In this document: positions 12,001 to 24,000 of the stretch, piece after piece
How the letters are laid out: each line of letters opens with the position of its first letter
How positions within the stretch are numbered: position 1 is the stretch's first letter
Source of the DNA: Xestospongia bergquistia
Taxonomy: Eukaryota > Porifera > Demospongiae > Haplosclerida > Petrosiidae
Direction: 5' to 3'
Assembly: GCA_963965975.1 (NCBI GenBank)
Contig: OZ014425.1
Span: 5,001-69,000 of the forward strand
DNA: 64,000 bases
Translations under genes and position numbers: made by a program
Notes under the pieces: model-generated
The model's database searches: none
Told to the model about the DNA's origin: nothing
The model's input: only the letters and a program-made list of their open reading frames with translations

Positions 12001-14910
12001 TTTTTTGTTGGCAAACATTTTTTTAATTTAACCCTTTCTTTCCTATGTTCTTTGGCGCCAATAAGACGCGTATTTTAACCACTTAGTAACCCAAAAAGTT
12101 TGGAAAAATTTGAGTCAAAATTCTGTTTTTGGCGCCAATTTTTTTTAAAATTTAACCCTTTATTTCGTACGTTATTTAGCGCCAAAAATACGCGTGATTT
12201 AACCCCTTAGTAACCCAAAAAGTTTGGAAAAATTTGAGTCATAGTATCTAAGTTTTTTTGACGCCAATATTTTTTTAAATTTAACCCTTTATTTCCTACT
12301 TTATTTGGCGCCAAAAATACGAGTATTTTAACCCCTTACTAACCCAAAAAGTTAGGAAAGTTTGACTCATATTTTCTAAGTTTTTTGGTGTCAAAAATTT
12401 TTTAAATTTAACCCTTTATTTCCAACGATATTTGGCGCCAAAAATACGCGTATTTTAACCCCTTATTAACCCAAAAAGTTTGGAAAAATTTGAGTCATAA
12501 TTTCTAAGTTTTTTAGCGCCAATACTTTTTTAAATTTAACCCTTTATTTCCTACGTTATTTGGCGCCAAAAATACGCGTATTTTAACCCCTTAGTAACCC
12601 AAAAAGTTAGGAAAAATTTGACTCATTTTCTAAGTGTTTTGGTGGCAAAAATTTTTTAAATTTAACCCTTTCTTTCCTACGTTATTTGGCGCCAAAATAC
12701 TCGTATTTTAACCCCTTATTAACCCAAAAAGTTTGGAAAATTTTGACACATATTTTCTAAGTCTTTTTGCGCCAACAATTTTTTAAATTTAACCTTTTCT
12801 TTAGTACGTTATTCGGCACCAAAAAGACGCGTATTTTAACCCCTTAGTAACCCAAAAATTTTGGAAAATTTTGAGTCATAATTTCTAAGATTTTTGGCGC
12901 AAAAATTTTTTAAATTAAACAATTTCTTTCCTATGTTCTTTGGCGCCAATAAGACGCATATTTTAACCCCTTAGTAACCCAAAAAGTTAGGAAAGTTTGA
13001 CTCATATTTTCTAAGTTTTTTGGTGTCAAAAATTTTTTAAATTTAACCCTTTATTTCCAACGATATTTGGCGCCTAAAATACGCGTATTTTAACCCCTTA
13101 GTAACCCAAAAAGTTTGGAAAAATTTGAGAGATAATTTCTAAGTTTTTTGCGCCAAAAATTTTTTAAATTTAACCCTTTCTTTCCAACGTTATTTGGCAC
13201 CGAAAAGACGCGTATTTTAACCCCTTAGTAACCCAAAAATTTTGGAAAAATTTGAGTCATAATTTCTAAGTTTTTTGGCGTCAAAAATTTTTTAACTTTA
13301 ACCCTTTCTTTCCTATGTTCTTTGGCGCCAATAAGAGGCGTATTTTAACCCCTTAGTAACCCAAAAAGTTTGGATAAATTTGAGTCAAAATTCTATGTTT
13401 TTTGGCGCCATTTTTTTTTAAATTTAACCCTTTATTTCGTACGTTATTTAGCGCCAAAAATACACGTGATTTAACCCCTTAGTAACCAAAAAGTTTGGAA
13501 AAATTTGACTCATAGTATCTAAGTTTTTTTGACGCCAAATTTTTTTAAATTTAACCCTTTATTTCCTACTTTATTTGGCGCCAAAATACGCGGATTTTAA
13601 CCCCTTAGTAACCCAAGTTTGGAAAAATTTCAGTCATGATATCTAAGTTTATTGGCGCCAAATTTATTTTAAATTTAACCCTTTATATCCTACGTTATTT
13701 GGTGCAAAAAAAACGCGTATTTTAACCCCTTAGTAACCCAAAAAGTTTGGAAAAATTTGTGTCATAATTTCTAAGTTTATTTGCGCCAAAATTTTTTAAA
13801 ATTTAACCCTTTATTTCCTACGTTATTTGTCGCCAAAAATACGCGTATTTTAACCCCTTAGTAACCCAAAAGTTTGGAAAAATTTGAGTCGTAATATCTA
13901 AGTTTATTGGCGCCAAAATTTTTTTAAATTTAACCCTTTATTTCCTTCGTTATTTGGCGCCTAAAATAAATGTATTTTAACCCCTTAGTAACCCAAAAAG
14001 TTTGGAAAAATTTGAGTCATAATATCTGTTTTTTGGCGCCAATTATTTAAGATTTAACCCTTTATTTCCTACGTTATTTGGCACCAAAATACTCGTATTT
14101 TAACCCCTTATTAACCGAAAAAGTTTGGAAAATTTTGACTCATGATATCTAAGTTTATTGGCGCCAAAAATTTTTTTTCAATTTAACCCTTTATATCCTA
14201 CGTTATTTGGTGCAAAAAATACGCGTATTTTAACCCCTTAGTAACCCAAAAAGTTTGGAAAAATTTGAGTCATAGTATCTAAGTTTTTTTGACGACAAAT
14301 TTTTTTAAATTTAACCCTTTATTTCCGACTTTATTTGGCGCCAAAATACGCGTATTTTAACCCCTTAGTAACCCAAAAAGTTTGGAAAAATTTGAGTCAT
14401 GATATCTGAGTTTATTGGCGCCAAATTTTTTTTAAATTTACCCTTTATATCCTACGTTATTTGGTGCAAAAAAACGCGTATTTTAACCCTTAGTAACCCA
14501 AAAAGTTTGGAAAAATTTGTGTCATAATTTCTAAGTTTCTTTGCGACAAAATTTTTTAAAATTTAACCCCTTATTTCCTACGTTATTTGTCGCCAAAAAT
14601 ACGCGTATTTTAACCCCTTAGTAAACCAAAAAGTTTGGAAAAATTTGAGTCATAATATCTAAGTTTATTGGCGCCAAAATTTTTTAAATTTAACCCTTCA
14701 TTTCCTACGTTAATTGGCGACAGAAATACGCGTATTATAACCCCTTAGTCACCCAAAAAGTTTGGAAAAATTTCAGTCATGATATCTAAGTTTATTGGCG
14801 CCAAAATTTTTTTTTAATTTAACCCTTTATATCCTACGTTATTTGGTGCAAAAAATACGCGTATTTTAACCCCTTAGTAACCCAAAAAGTTTAGAAAATT
14901 TTGACTCATA
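3062..14910. repeat. Satellite family S1, tandem monomers of about 127 bp
   Basis: This is an uninterrupted head-to-tail array, roughly 90 monomers by length. A typical monomer reads through TACGCGTATTTTAACCCC, a TTAGTAACCC block, an AAAGTTTGGAAAAATTTGAG block, TTTGGCGCC, then TTTAACCCTTTATTTCC and TACGTTATTTGGCGCC. Each monomer usually has two GGCGCC palindromes, about 50 and 77 bp apart alternately, and one AATACGCGTATT palindrome. The left end (3062-4600) is the most diverged, with AGTCACCC instead of AGTAACCC, while the interior is more homogeneous, as expected from unequal exchange. No long ORF is present. It may be a heterochromatic, centromeric or subtelomeric block; the sequence alone does not say which. 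Confidence 0.95.
5500..13100. repeat. Higher-order repeat of about 3.8-3.9 kb within S1
   Basis: Monomer variants recur in the same order at an offset of about 3.8-3.9 kb, about 30 monomers. Examples: the TTGCCGCC variant near 6707 recurs near 10515; the CTACATTATTTGGCACC variant near 6824 recurs near 10640; the TTCTTTAGTACGTTATTC variant near 8968 recurs near 12800. The second copy is very close to the first over about 7.1-9.2 kb versus 10.9-13.05 kb. The outer boundaries are approximate. Confidence 0.75.
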
Positions 14911-16589
14911 TAAAGAGAGACTACCAGCCCTATTCTCTAGCCGACCTTTGGGATACTCCAAAGAGTAGGCTGGTAACCATCTCAGAGGTCTGATGCATTG
15001 CAGAACACTGGCCCACAACACACTGGCAATCACAACTTTTTTAGTTTCTTTATATATGTACTGAAATTGTCTTCATGCTCTTGTGGGGCGCCTATGAATC
15101 TCATTAACGATAACTGACCAGCAATGGTCAACTAAATTGGCTGTTTAAATAATTAAAGCTATAAGAAACTATATTTTTTTTTAAGGGACAAGAATAAACT
15201 CATCCTATTTATGCAGGAACCGGGCCCCACAAATACACCAGCCTCATCTCGCTTAAAGAGAGACTACCAGCCCTATTCTCTAGCCGGCCTTTGGGACACT
15301 CCAAAGACTAGACTGGTAGCCATCTCAGAGGTCTGATGCATTGCAGAACGCTGGCCCACAAGACACTGGCAATCACTACTGTTTAGTTTCTTTATATATG
15401 TACTGAAGATTGTCTTCATGCTCTTGTGGGGCGCCTATGAACCTCATTAACGATAACAGACCAACAATGGTCAACTAAATTGGCTGTTTAAATAATTAAA
15501 ACTATATTTTTTTAAGGGACAAGAATAAACTCATCCTATTTATGCAGGAACCGGGCCCCACAAATACACCAGCCTCGTCTCCATAAAGAGAGACTACCAG
15601 CCCTATTCTCCAGCCGGCCTTTGGGATACTCCAAAGGGTAGGCTTGTAACCATCTCAGAGGTCTGATGCATTGCAGAACACTGGCCCACAAGACACTGGC
15701 AATCACAACTGTTTTATTTTCTTTTATATATATATGTACTGAAGATTGTCTTCATGCTCTTGTGGGGCGCCCATGAATCTCATTAACGATAACTGACCAG
15801 CAATTGTCAACTAAATTGGCTGTTGAAATAATTAAAACTATAAGAAACTATATTTTTTAAGGGACAAGAATAATCTCATCCTATTTATGTAGGAACCGGG
15901 CCCCACAAATTCACCAACCTCATCTCCATAAAGAGAGACTACCAGCCCTATTCTCTAGCTGACCTTTGGGATACTCCAAAGAGTAGGCTGGTAACCATCT
16001 CAGAGGTCTGATGCATTGCAGAACAATGGCCCACAACACACTGGCAATCACAACTTTTTTAGTTTCTTTATATATGTACTGAAATTGTCTTCATGCTCTT
16101 GTGGGGCGCCTATGAATCTCATTAACGATAACTGACCAGCAATGGTCAACTAAATTGGCTGTTGAAATAATTAAAACTATAAGAAACTATATTTTTTTAA
16201 GGGACAAGAATAATCTCATCCTATTTATGCAGGAACCGGGCCCAACAAATTCACCAACCTCATCTCCATAAAGAGAGACTACCAGCCCTATTCTCTAGCC
16301 GACCTTTGGGATACTCCAAAGAGTAGGCTGGTAACCATCTCAGAGGTCTGATGCATTGCAGAACAATGGCCCACAACACACTGGCAATCACAACTCTTTT
16401 AGTTTCTTTATATATGTACTGAAATTGTCTTCATGCTCTTGTGGGGCGCCTATGAATCTCATTAACGATAACTGACCAGCAATGGTCAACTAAATTGGCT
16501 GTTGAAATAATTAAAACTATAAGAAACTATATTTTTTTAAGGGACAAGAATAATCTCATCCTATTTATGCAGGAACCGGGCCCCACAAA
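14911..16589. repeat. Satellite family S2, first block (five monomers of about 330-345 bp)
   Basis: Monomers start with AAAGAGAGACTACCAGCC near 14912, 15255, 15585, 15930 and 16270. Each has the same order of elements: a CCAGCC...GGCTGG inverted repeat, GATGCATTGCAGAAC, TATATATGTACTGAA, GTCTTCATGCTC, TTGTGGGGCGCC, TGACCAGCAATGGTCA, a T-rich run, then AACCGGGCCCCACAAAT. The block begins inside an S1 monomer after TTTGACTCATA and stops abruptly at 16589, where S1 resumes. It has no coding capacity. Confidence 0.95.
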
Positions 16590-18065
16590 TTTCGTACGTT
16601 ATTTAGCGCCAAAAATACACGTGATTTAACCCCTTAGTAACCAAAAAGTTTGGAAAAATTTGACTCATAGTATCTAAGTTTTTTTGACGCCAAATTTTTT
16701 TAAATTTAACCCTTTATTTCCTACTTTATTTGGCGCCAAAATGCGCGGATTTTAACCCCTTAGTAACCCAAGTTTGGAAAAATTTCAGTCATGATATCTA
16801 AGTTTATTGGCGCCAAATTTATTTTAAATTTAACCCTTTATATCCTACGTTATTTGGTGCAAAAAAAACGCGTATTTTAACCCCTTAGTAACCCAAAAAG
16901 TTTGGAAAAATTTGTGTCATAATTTCTAAGTTTATTTGCGCCAAAATTTTTTAAAATTTAACCCTTTATTTCCTACGTTATTTGTCGCCAAAAATACGCG
17001 TATTTTAACCCCTTAGTAACCCAAAAGTTTGGAAAAATTTGAGTCGTAATATCAAAGTTTATTGGCGCCAAAATTTTTTTAAATTTAACCCTTTATTTCC
17101 TTCGTTATTTGGCGCCTAAAATAAATGTATTTTAACCCCTTAGTAACCCAAAAAGTTTGGAAAAATTTGAGTCATAATATCTGTTTTTTGGCGCCAATTA
17201 TTTAAGATTTAACCCTTTATTTCCTACGTTATTTGGCACCAAAATACTCGTATTTTAACCCCTTATTAACCGAAAAAGTTTGGAAAATTTTGACTCATGA
17301 TATCTAAGTTTATTGGCGCCAAAAATTTTTTTTCAATTTAACCCTTTATATCCTACGTTATTTGGTGCAAAAAATACGCGTATTTTAACCCCTTAGTAAC
17401 CCAAAAAGTTTGGAAAAATTTGAGTCATAGTATCTAAGTTTTTTTGACGACAAATTTTTTTAAATTTAACCCTTTATTTCCGACTTTATTTGGCGCCAAA
17501 ATACGCGTATTTTAACCCCTTAGTAACCCAAAAAGTTTGGAAAAATTTGAGTCATGATATCTGAGTTTATTGGCGCCAAATTTTTTTTAAATTTACCCTT
17601 TATATCCTACGTTATTTGGTGCAAAAAAACGCGTATTTTAACCCTTAGTAACCCAAAAAGTTTGGAAAAATTTGTGTCATAATTTCTAAGTTTCTTTGCG
17701 ACAAAATTTTTTAAAATTTAACCCCTTATTTCCTACGTTATTTGTCGCCAAAAATACGCGTATTTTAACCCCTTAGTAAACCAAAAAGTTTGGAAAAATT
17801 TGAGTCATAATATCTAAGTTTATTGGCGCCAAAATTTTTTAAATTTAACCCTTCATTTCCTACGTTAATTGGCGACAGAAATACGCGTATTATAACCCCT
17901 TAGTCACCCAAAAAGTTTGGAAAAATTTCAGTCATGATATCTAAGTTTATTGGCGCCAAAATTTTTTTTTAATTTAACCCTTTATATCCTACGTTATTTG
18001 GTGCAAAAAATACGCGTATTTTAACCCCTTAGTAACCCAAAAAGTTTAGAAAATTTTGACTCATA
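16590..18065. repeat. Satellite family S1, second block (about 11-12 monomers)
   Basis: This is the S1 portion of the second copy of the 3,155-bp duplication, colinear with 13435-14910. Monomers carry the same TTTGGCGCC, TTTAACCC and ACGCGT elements. Confidence 0.95.
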
Positions 18066-21000
18066 TAAAGAGAGACTACCAGCCCTATTCTCTAGCCGAC
18101 CTTTGGGATACTCCAAAGAGTAGGCTGGTAACCATCTCAGAGGTCTGATGCATTGCAGAACACTGGCCCACAACACACTGGCAATCACAACTTTTTTAGT
18201 TTCTTTATATATGTACTGAAATTGTCTTCATGCTCTTGTGGGGCGCCTATGAATCTCATTAACGATAACTGACCAGCAATGGTCAACTAAATTGGCTGTT
18301 TAAATAATTAAAGCTATAAGAAACTATATTTTTTTTTAAGGGACAAGAATAAACTCATCCTATTTATGCAGGAACCGGGCCCCACAAATACACCAGCCTC
18401 ATCTCGCTTAAAGAGAGACTACCAGCCCTATTCTCTAGCCGGCCTTTGGGACACTCCAAAGACTAGACTGGTAGCCATCTCAGAGGTCTGATGCATTGCA
18501 GAACGCTGGCCCACAAGACACTGGCAATCACTACTGTTTAGTTTCTTTATATATGTACTGAAGATTGTCTTCATGCTCTTGTGGGGCGCCTATGAACCTC
18601 ATTAACGATAACAGACCAACAATGGTCAACTAAATTGGCTGTTTAAATAATTAAAACTATATTTTTTTAAGGGACAAGAATAAACTCATCCTATTTATGC
18701 AGGAACCGGGCCCCACAAATACACCAGCCTCGTCTCCATAAAGAGAGACTACCAGCCCTATTCTCCAGCCGGCCTTTGGGATACTCCAAAGGGTAGGCTT
18801 GTAACCATCTCAGAGGTCTGATGCATTGCAGAACACTGGCCCACAAGACACTGGCAATCACAACTGTTTTATTTTCTTTTATATATATATGTACTGAAGA
18901 TTGTCTTCATGCTCTTGTGGGGCGCCCATGAATCTCATTAACGATAACTGACCAGCAATTGTCAACTAAATTGGCTGTTGAAATAATTAAAACTATAAGA
19001 AACTATATTTTTTAAGGGACAAGAATAATCTCATCCTATTTATGTAGGAACCGGGCCCCACAAATTCACCAACCTCATCTCCATAAAGAGAGACTACCAG
19101 CCCTATTCTCTAGCCGACCTTTGGGATACTCCAAAGAGTAGGCTGGTAACCATCTCAGAGGTCTGATGCATTGCAGAACAATGGCCCACAACACACTGGC
19201 AATCACAACTTTTTTAGTTTCTTTATATATGTACTGAAATTGTCTTCATGCTCTTGTGGGGCGCCTATGAATCTCATTAACGATAACTGACCAGCAATGG
19301 TCAACTAAATTGGCTGTTGAAATAATTAAAACTATAAGAAACTATATTTTTTTAAGGGACAAGAATAATCTCATCCTATTTATGCAGGAACCGGGCCCAA
19401 CAAATTCACCAACCTCATCTCCATAAAGAGAGACTACCAGCCCTATTCTCTAGCCGACCTTTGGGATACTCCAAAGAGTAGGCTGGTAACCATCTCAGAG
19501 GTCTGATGCATTGCAGAACACTGGCCCACAACACACTGGCAATCACAACTCTTTTAGTTTCTTTATATATGTACTGAAATTGTCTTCATGCTCTTGTGGG
19601 GCGCCTATGAATCTCATTAACGATAACTGAAAAGCAATGGTCAACTAAATTGGCTGTTGAAATAATTAAAACTATAAGAAACTATATTTTTTTAAGGGAC
19701 AAGAATAATCTCATCCTATTTATGCAGGAACCGGGCCCCACAAATTCACCAACCTCATCTCCCTATTCTCTAGCCGACCTTTGTGATACTCCAAAGAGTA
19801 GGCTGGTAACCATCTCAGAGGTCTGATGCATTGCAGAACGCTGGCCCACAAGACACTGGCAATCACAACTGTTTAGTTTCTTTATATATGTACTGAAGAT
19901 TGTCTTCATGCTCTTGTGGGGTGCCTACGAATCTCATTAACGATAACAGACCAACAATGGTCAACTAAATTGGCTGTTTAAATAATTAAAACTATATTTT
20001 TTTAAGGGACAAGAATAAACTCATCCTATTTATGTAGGAACCGGGCCCCACAGATACACCAGCCTCATCTCCATAAAGAGAGACTACCAGCCCTATTCTC
20101 TAGCCGGCCTTTGGGACACTCCAAAGACTAGGCTGGTAGCCATCTCAGAGGTCTGATGCATTGCAGAACGCTGGCCCACAAGACACTGGCAATCACAACT
20201 GTTTAGTTTCTTTATATATGTACTGAAAATTGTCTTCATGCTCTTGTGGGGCGCCTATGAATCTCATTAACGATAACAGACCAACAATGGTCAACTAAAT
20301 TGGCTGTTTAAATAATTAAAACTATATTTTTTTAAGGGACAAGAATAAACTCATCCTATTTATGTAGGATCCGGGCCCCACAAATACACCAGCCTCATCT
20401 CCATAAAGAGAGACTACCAGCCCTATTCTCCAGCCGGCCTTTGGGATACTCCAAAGAGTAGGCTGGTAACCATCTCAGAGTTCTGATGCATTGCAGAACA
20501 CTGGCAATCACAACCGTTTTAGTTTGTTTATATATGTACTGAAGATTGTCTTCATGCTCTAGTGGGGCACCTATGAATCTCATTAACGATAACAGACCAG
20601 CAATGGTCAACTAAATTTGCTGTTTAAATAATTACAACTATAAGAAACTATATTTTTTTAAGGGACAAGAATAAACTCATCCTATTTATGCAGGAACCGG
20701 GCCCCACAAATACACCAGCCTCATCTCCATAAAGAGAGACTACCAGCCCTATTCTCTAGCCGTCCTTTGGGATACTCCAAAGAGTAGGCTTGTAACCATC
20801 TCAGAGGTCTGATGCATTGCAGAACACTGGCCCACAACACACTGGCAATCACAACTGTTTAATTTTCTTTATATATGTACTGAAGATTGTCTTCATGCTC
20901 TTGTGGGGCGCCTATGAATCTCATTAACGATAACTGACCAGCAATGGTCAACTAAATTGGCTGTTGAAATAATTAAAACTATAAGAAACTATATTTTTTT

Positions 21001-24000
21001 AAGGGACAAGAATAATCTCATCCTATTTATGCAGGAACCGGGCCCAACAAATTCACCAACCTCATCTCCATAAAGAGAGACTACCAGCCCTATTCTCTAG
21101 CCGACCTTTGGGATACTCCAAAGAGTAGGCTGGTAACCATCTCAGAGGTCTGATGCATTGCAGAACATTGGCCCACAACACACTGGCAATCACAACTTTT
21201 TTAGTTTCTTTATATATGTACTGAAATTGTCTTCATGCTCTTGTGGGGCGCCTATGAATCTCATTAACGATAACTGACCAGCAATGGTCAACTAAATTGG
21301 CTGTTGAAATAATTAAAACTATAAGAAACTATATTTTTTTAAGGGACAAGAATAAACTCATCCTATTTATGTAGGATCCGGGCCCCACAAATACACCAGC
21401 CTCATCTCCATAAAGAGAGACTACCAGCCCTATTCTCCAGCCGGCCTTTGGGATACTCCAAAGAGTAGGCTGGTAACCATCTCAGAGTTCTGATGCATTG
21501 CAGAACACTGGCAATCACAACCGTTTTAGTTTGTTTATATATGTACTGAAGATTGTCTTCATGCTCTAGTGGGGCACCTATGAATCTCATTAACGATAAC
21601 AGACCAGCAATGGTCAACTAAATTTGCTGTTTAAATAATTACAACTATAAGAAACTATATTTTTTTAAGGGACAAGAATAAACTCATCCTATTTATGCAG
21701 GAACCGGGCCCCACAAATACACCAGCCTCATCTCCATAAAGAGAGACTACCAGCCCTATTCTCTAGCCGTCCTTTGGGATACTCCAAAGAGTAGGCTTGT
21801 AACCATCTCAGAGGTCTGATGCATTGCAGAACACTGGCCCACAAAACACTGGCAATCACAACTGTTTAATTTTCTTTATATATGTACTGAAGATTGTCTT
21901 CATGCTCTTGTGGGGCGCCTATGAATCTCATTAACGATAACTGACCAGCAATGGTCAACTAAATTGGCTGTTGAAATAATTAAAACTATAAGAAACTATA
22001 TTTTTTTAAGGGACAAGAATAATCTCATCCTATTTATGCAGGAACCGGGCCCAACAAATTCACCAACCTCATCTCCATAAAGAGAGACTACCAGCCCTAT
22101 TCTCTAGCCGACCTTTGGGATACTCCAAAGAGTAGGCTGGTAACCATCTCAGAGGTCTGATGCATTGCAGAACATTGGCCCACAACACACTGGCAATCAC
22201 AACTTTTTTAGTTTCTTTATATATGTACTGAAATTGTCTTCATGCTCTTGTGGGGCGCCTATGAATCTCATTAACGATAACTGACCAGCAATGGTCAACT
22301 AAATTGGCTGTTGAAATAATTAAAACTATAAGAAACTATATTTTTTTAAGGGACAAGAATAATCTCATCCTATTTATGCAGGAACCGGGCCCCACAAATT
22401 CACCAACCTCATCTCCCTATTCTCTAGCCGACCTTTGTGATACTCCAAAGAGTAGGCTGGTAACCATCTCAGAGGTCTGATGCATTGCAGAACGCTGGCC
22501 CACAAGACACTGGCAATCACAACTGTTTAGTTTCTTTATATATGTACTGAAGATTGTCTTCATGCTCTTGTGGGGTGCCTACGAATCTCATTAACGATAA
22601 CAGACCAACAATGGTCAACTAAATTGGCTGTTTAAATAATTAAAACTATATTTTTTTAAGGGACAAGAATAAACTCATCCTATTTATGTAGGAACCGGGC
22701 CCCACAAATACACCAGCCTCATCTCCATAAAGAGAGACTACCAGCCCTATTCTCTAGCCGGCCTTTGGGACACTCCAAAGACTAGGCTGGTAGCCATCTC
22801 AGAGGTCTGATGCATTGCAGAACGCTGGCCCACAAGACACTGGCAATCACAACTGTTTAGTTTCTTTATATATGTACTGAAAATTGTCTTCATGCTCTTG
22901 TGGGGCGCCTATGAATCTCATTAACGATAACAGACCAACAATGGTCAACTAAATTGGCTGTTTAAATAATTAAAACTATATTTTTTTAAGGGACAAGAAT
23001 AAACTCATCCTATTTATGTAGGAACCGGGCCCCACAAATTCACCAACCTCATCTCCCTATTCTCTAGCCGACCTTTGTGATACTCCAAAGAGTAGGCTGG
23101 TAACCATCTCAGAGGTCTGATGCATTGCAGAACGCTGGCCCACAAGACACTGGCAATCACAACTGTTTAGTTTCTTTATATATGTACTGAAGATTGTCTT
23201 CATGCTCTTGTGGGGTGCCTACGAATCTCATTAACGATAACAGACCAACAATGGTCAACTAAATTGGCTGTTTAAATAATTAAAACTATATTTTTTTAAG
23301 GGACAAGAATAAACTCATCCTATTTATGTAGGAACCGGGCCCCACAAATACACCAGCCTCATCTCCATAAAGAGAGACTACCAGCCCTATTCTCTAGCCG
23401 GCCTTTGGGACACTCCAAAGACTAGGCTGGTAGCCATCTCAGAGGTCTGATGCATTGCAGAACGCTGGCCCACAAGACACTGGCAATCACAACTGTTTAG
23501 TTTCTTTATATATGTACTGAAAATTGTCTTCATGCTCTTGTGGGGCGCCTATGAATCTCATTAACGATAACAGACCAACAATGGTCAACTAAATTGGCTG
23601 TTTAAATAATTAAAACTATATTTTTTTAAGGGACAAGAATAAACTCATCCTATTTATGTAGGATCCGGGCCCCACAAATACACCAGCCTCATCTCCATAA
23701 AGAGAGACTACCAGCCCTATTCTCCAGCCGGCCTTTGGGATACTCCAAAGAGTAGGCTGGTAACCATCTCAGAGTTCTGATGCATTGCAGAACACTGGCA
23801 ATCACAACCGTTTTAGTTTGTTTATATATGTACTGAAGATTGTCTTCATGCTCTAGTGGGGCACCTATGAATCTCATTAACGATAACAGACCAGCAATGG
23901 TCAACTAAATTTGCTGTTTAAATAATTACAACTATAAGAAACTATATTTTTTTAAGGGACAAGAATAAACTCATCCTATTTATGCAGGAACCGGGCCCCA

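Larger units (their letters stand above)
13435..19744. repeat. Tandem segmental duplication, two 3,155-bp copies spanning both satellite families
   Basis: Copy 1 (13435-16589) and copy 2 (16590-19744) each contain about 1.5 kb of S1 followed by about 1.7 kb of S2. Landmarks align at a constant offset of 3,155: the S1-to-S2 switch lies at 14911 and 18066, and the fifth S2 monomer starts at 16269 and 19424. Only scattered differences are visible (for example ACGCGG versus GCGCGG near 13597/16742, and CAATGG versus CACTGG near 16355/19510). The junction at 16589/16590 joins an S2 end (CACAAAT) to S1 (TTCGTACG) with a few bases of AAAT/ATTT microhomology. Confidence 0.9.

Noticed and set aside
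3062-14910. Telomeric repeat derived from TTTAACCC/CCCTTA strings in S1
   Set aside because: The strings recur once or twice per 127-bp monomer, not as tandem TTAGGG hexamers.
14990-15010. CTGATGCATTGCAGAAC in S2 as a hammerhead ribozyme core
   Set aside because: It resembles CUGANGA...GAA, but A9 is missing, stem II would be too short and no matching stem I/III with a UH cleavage site was found.
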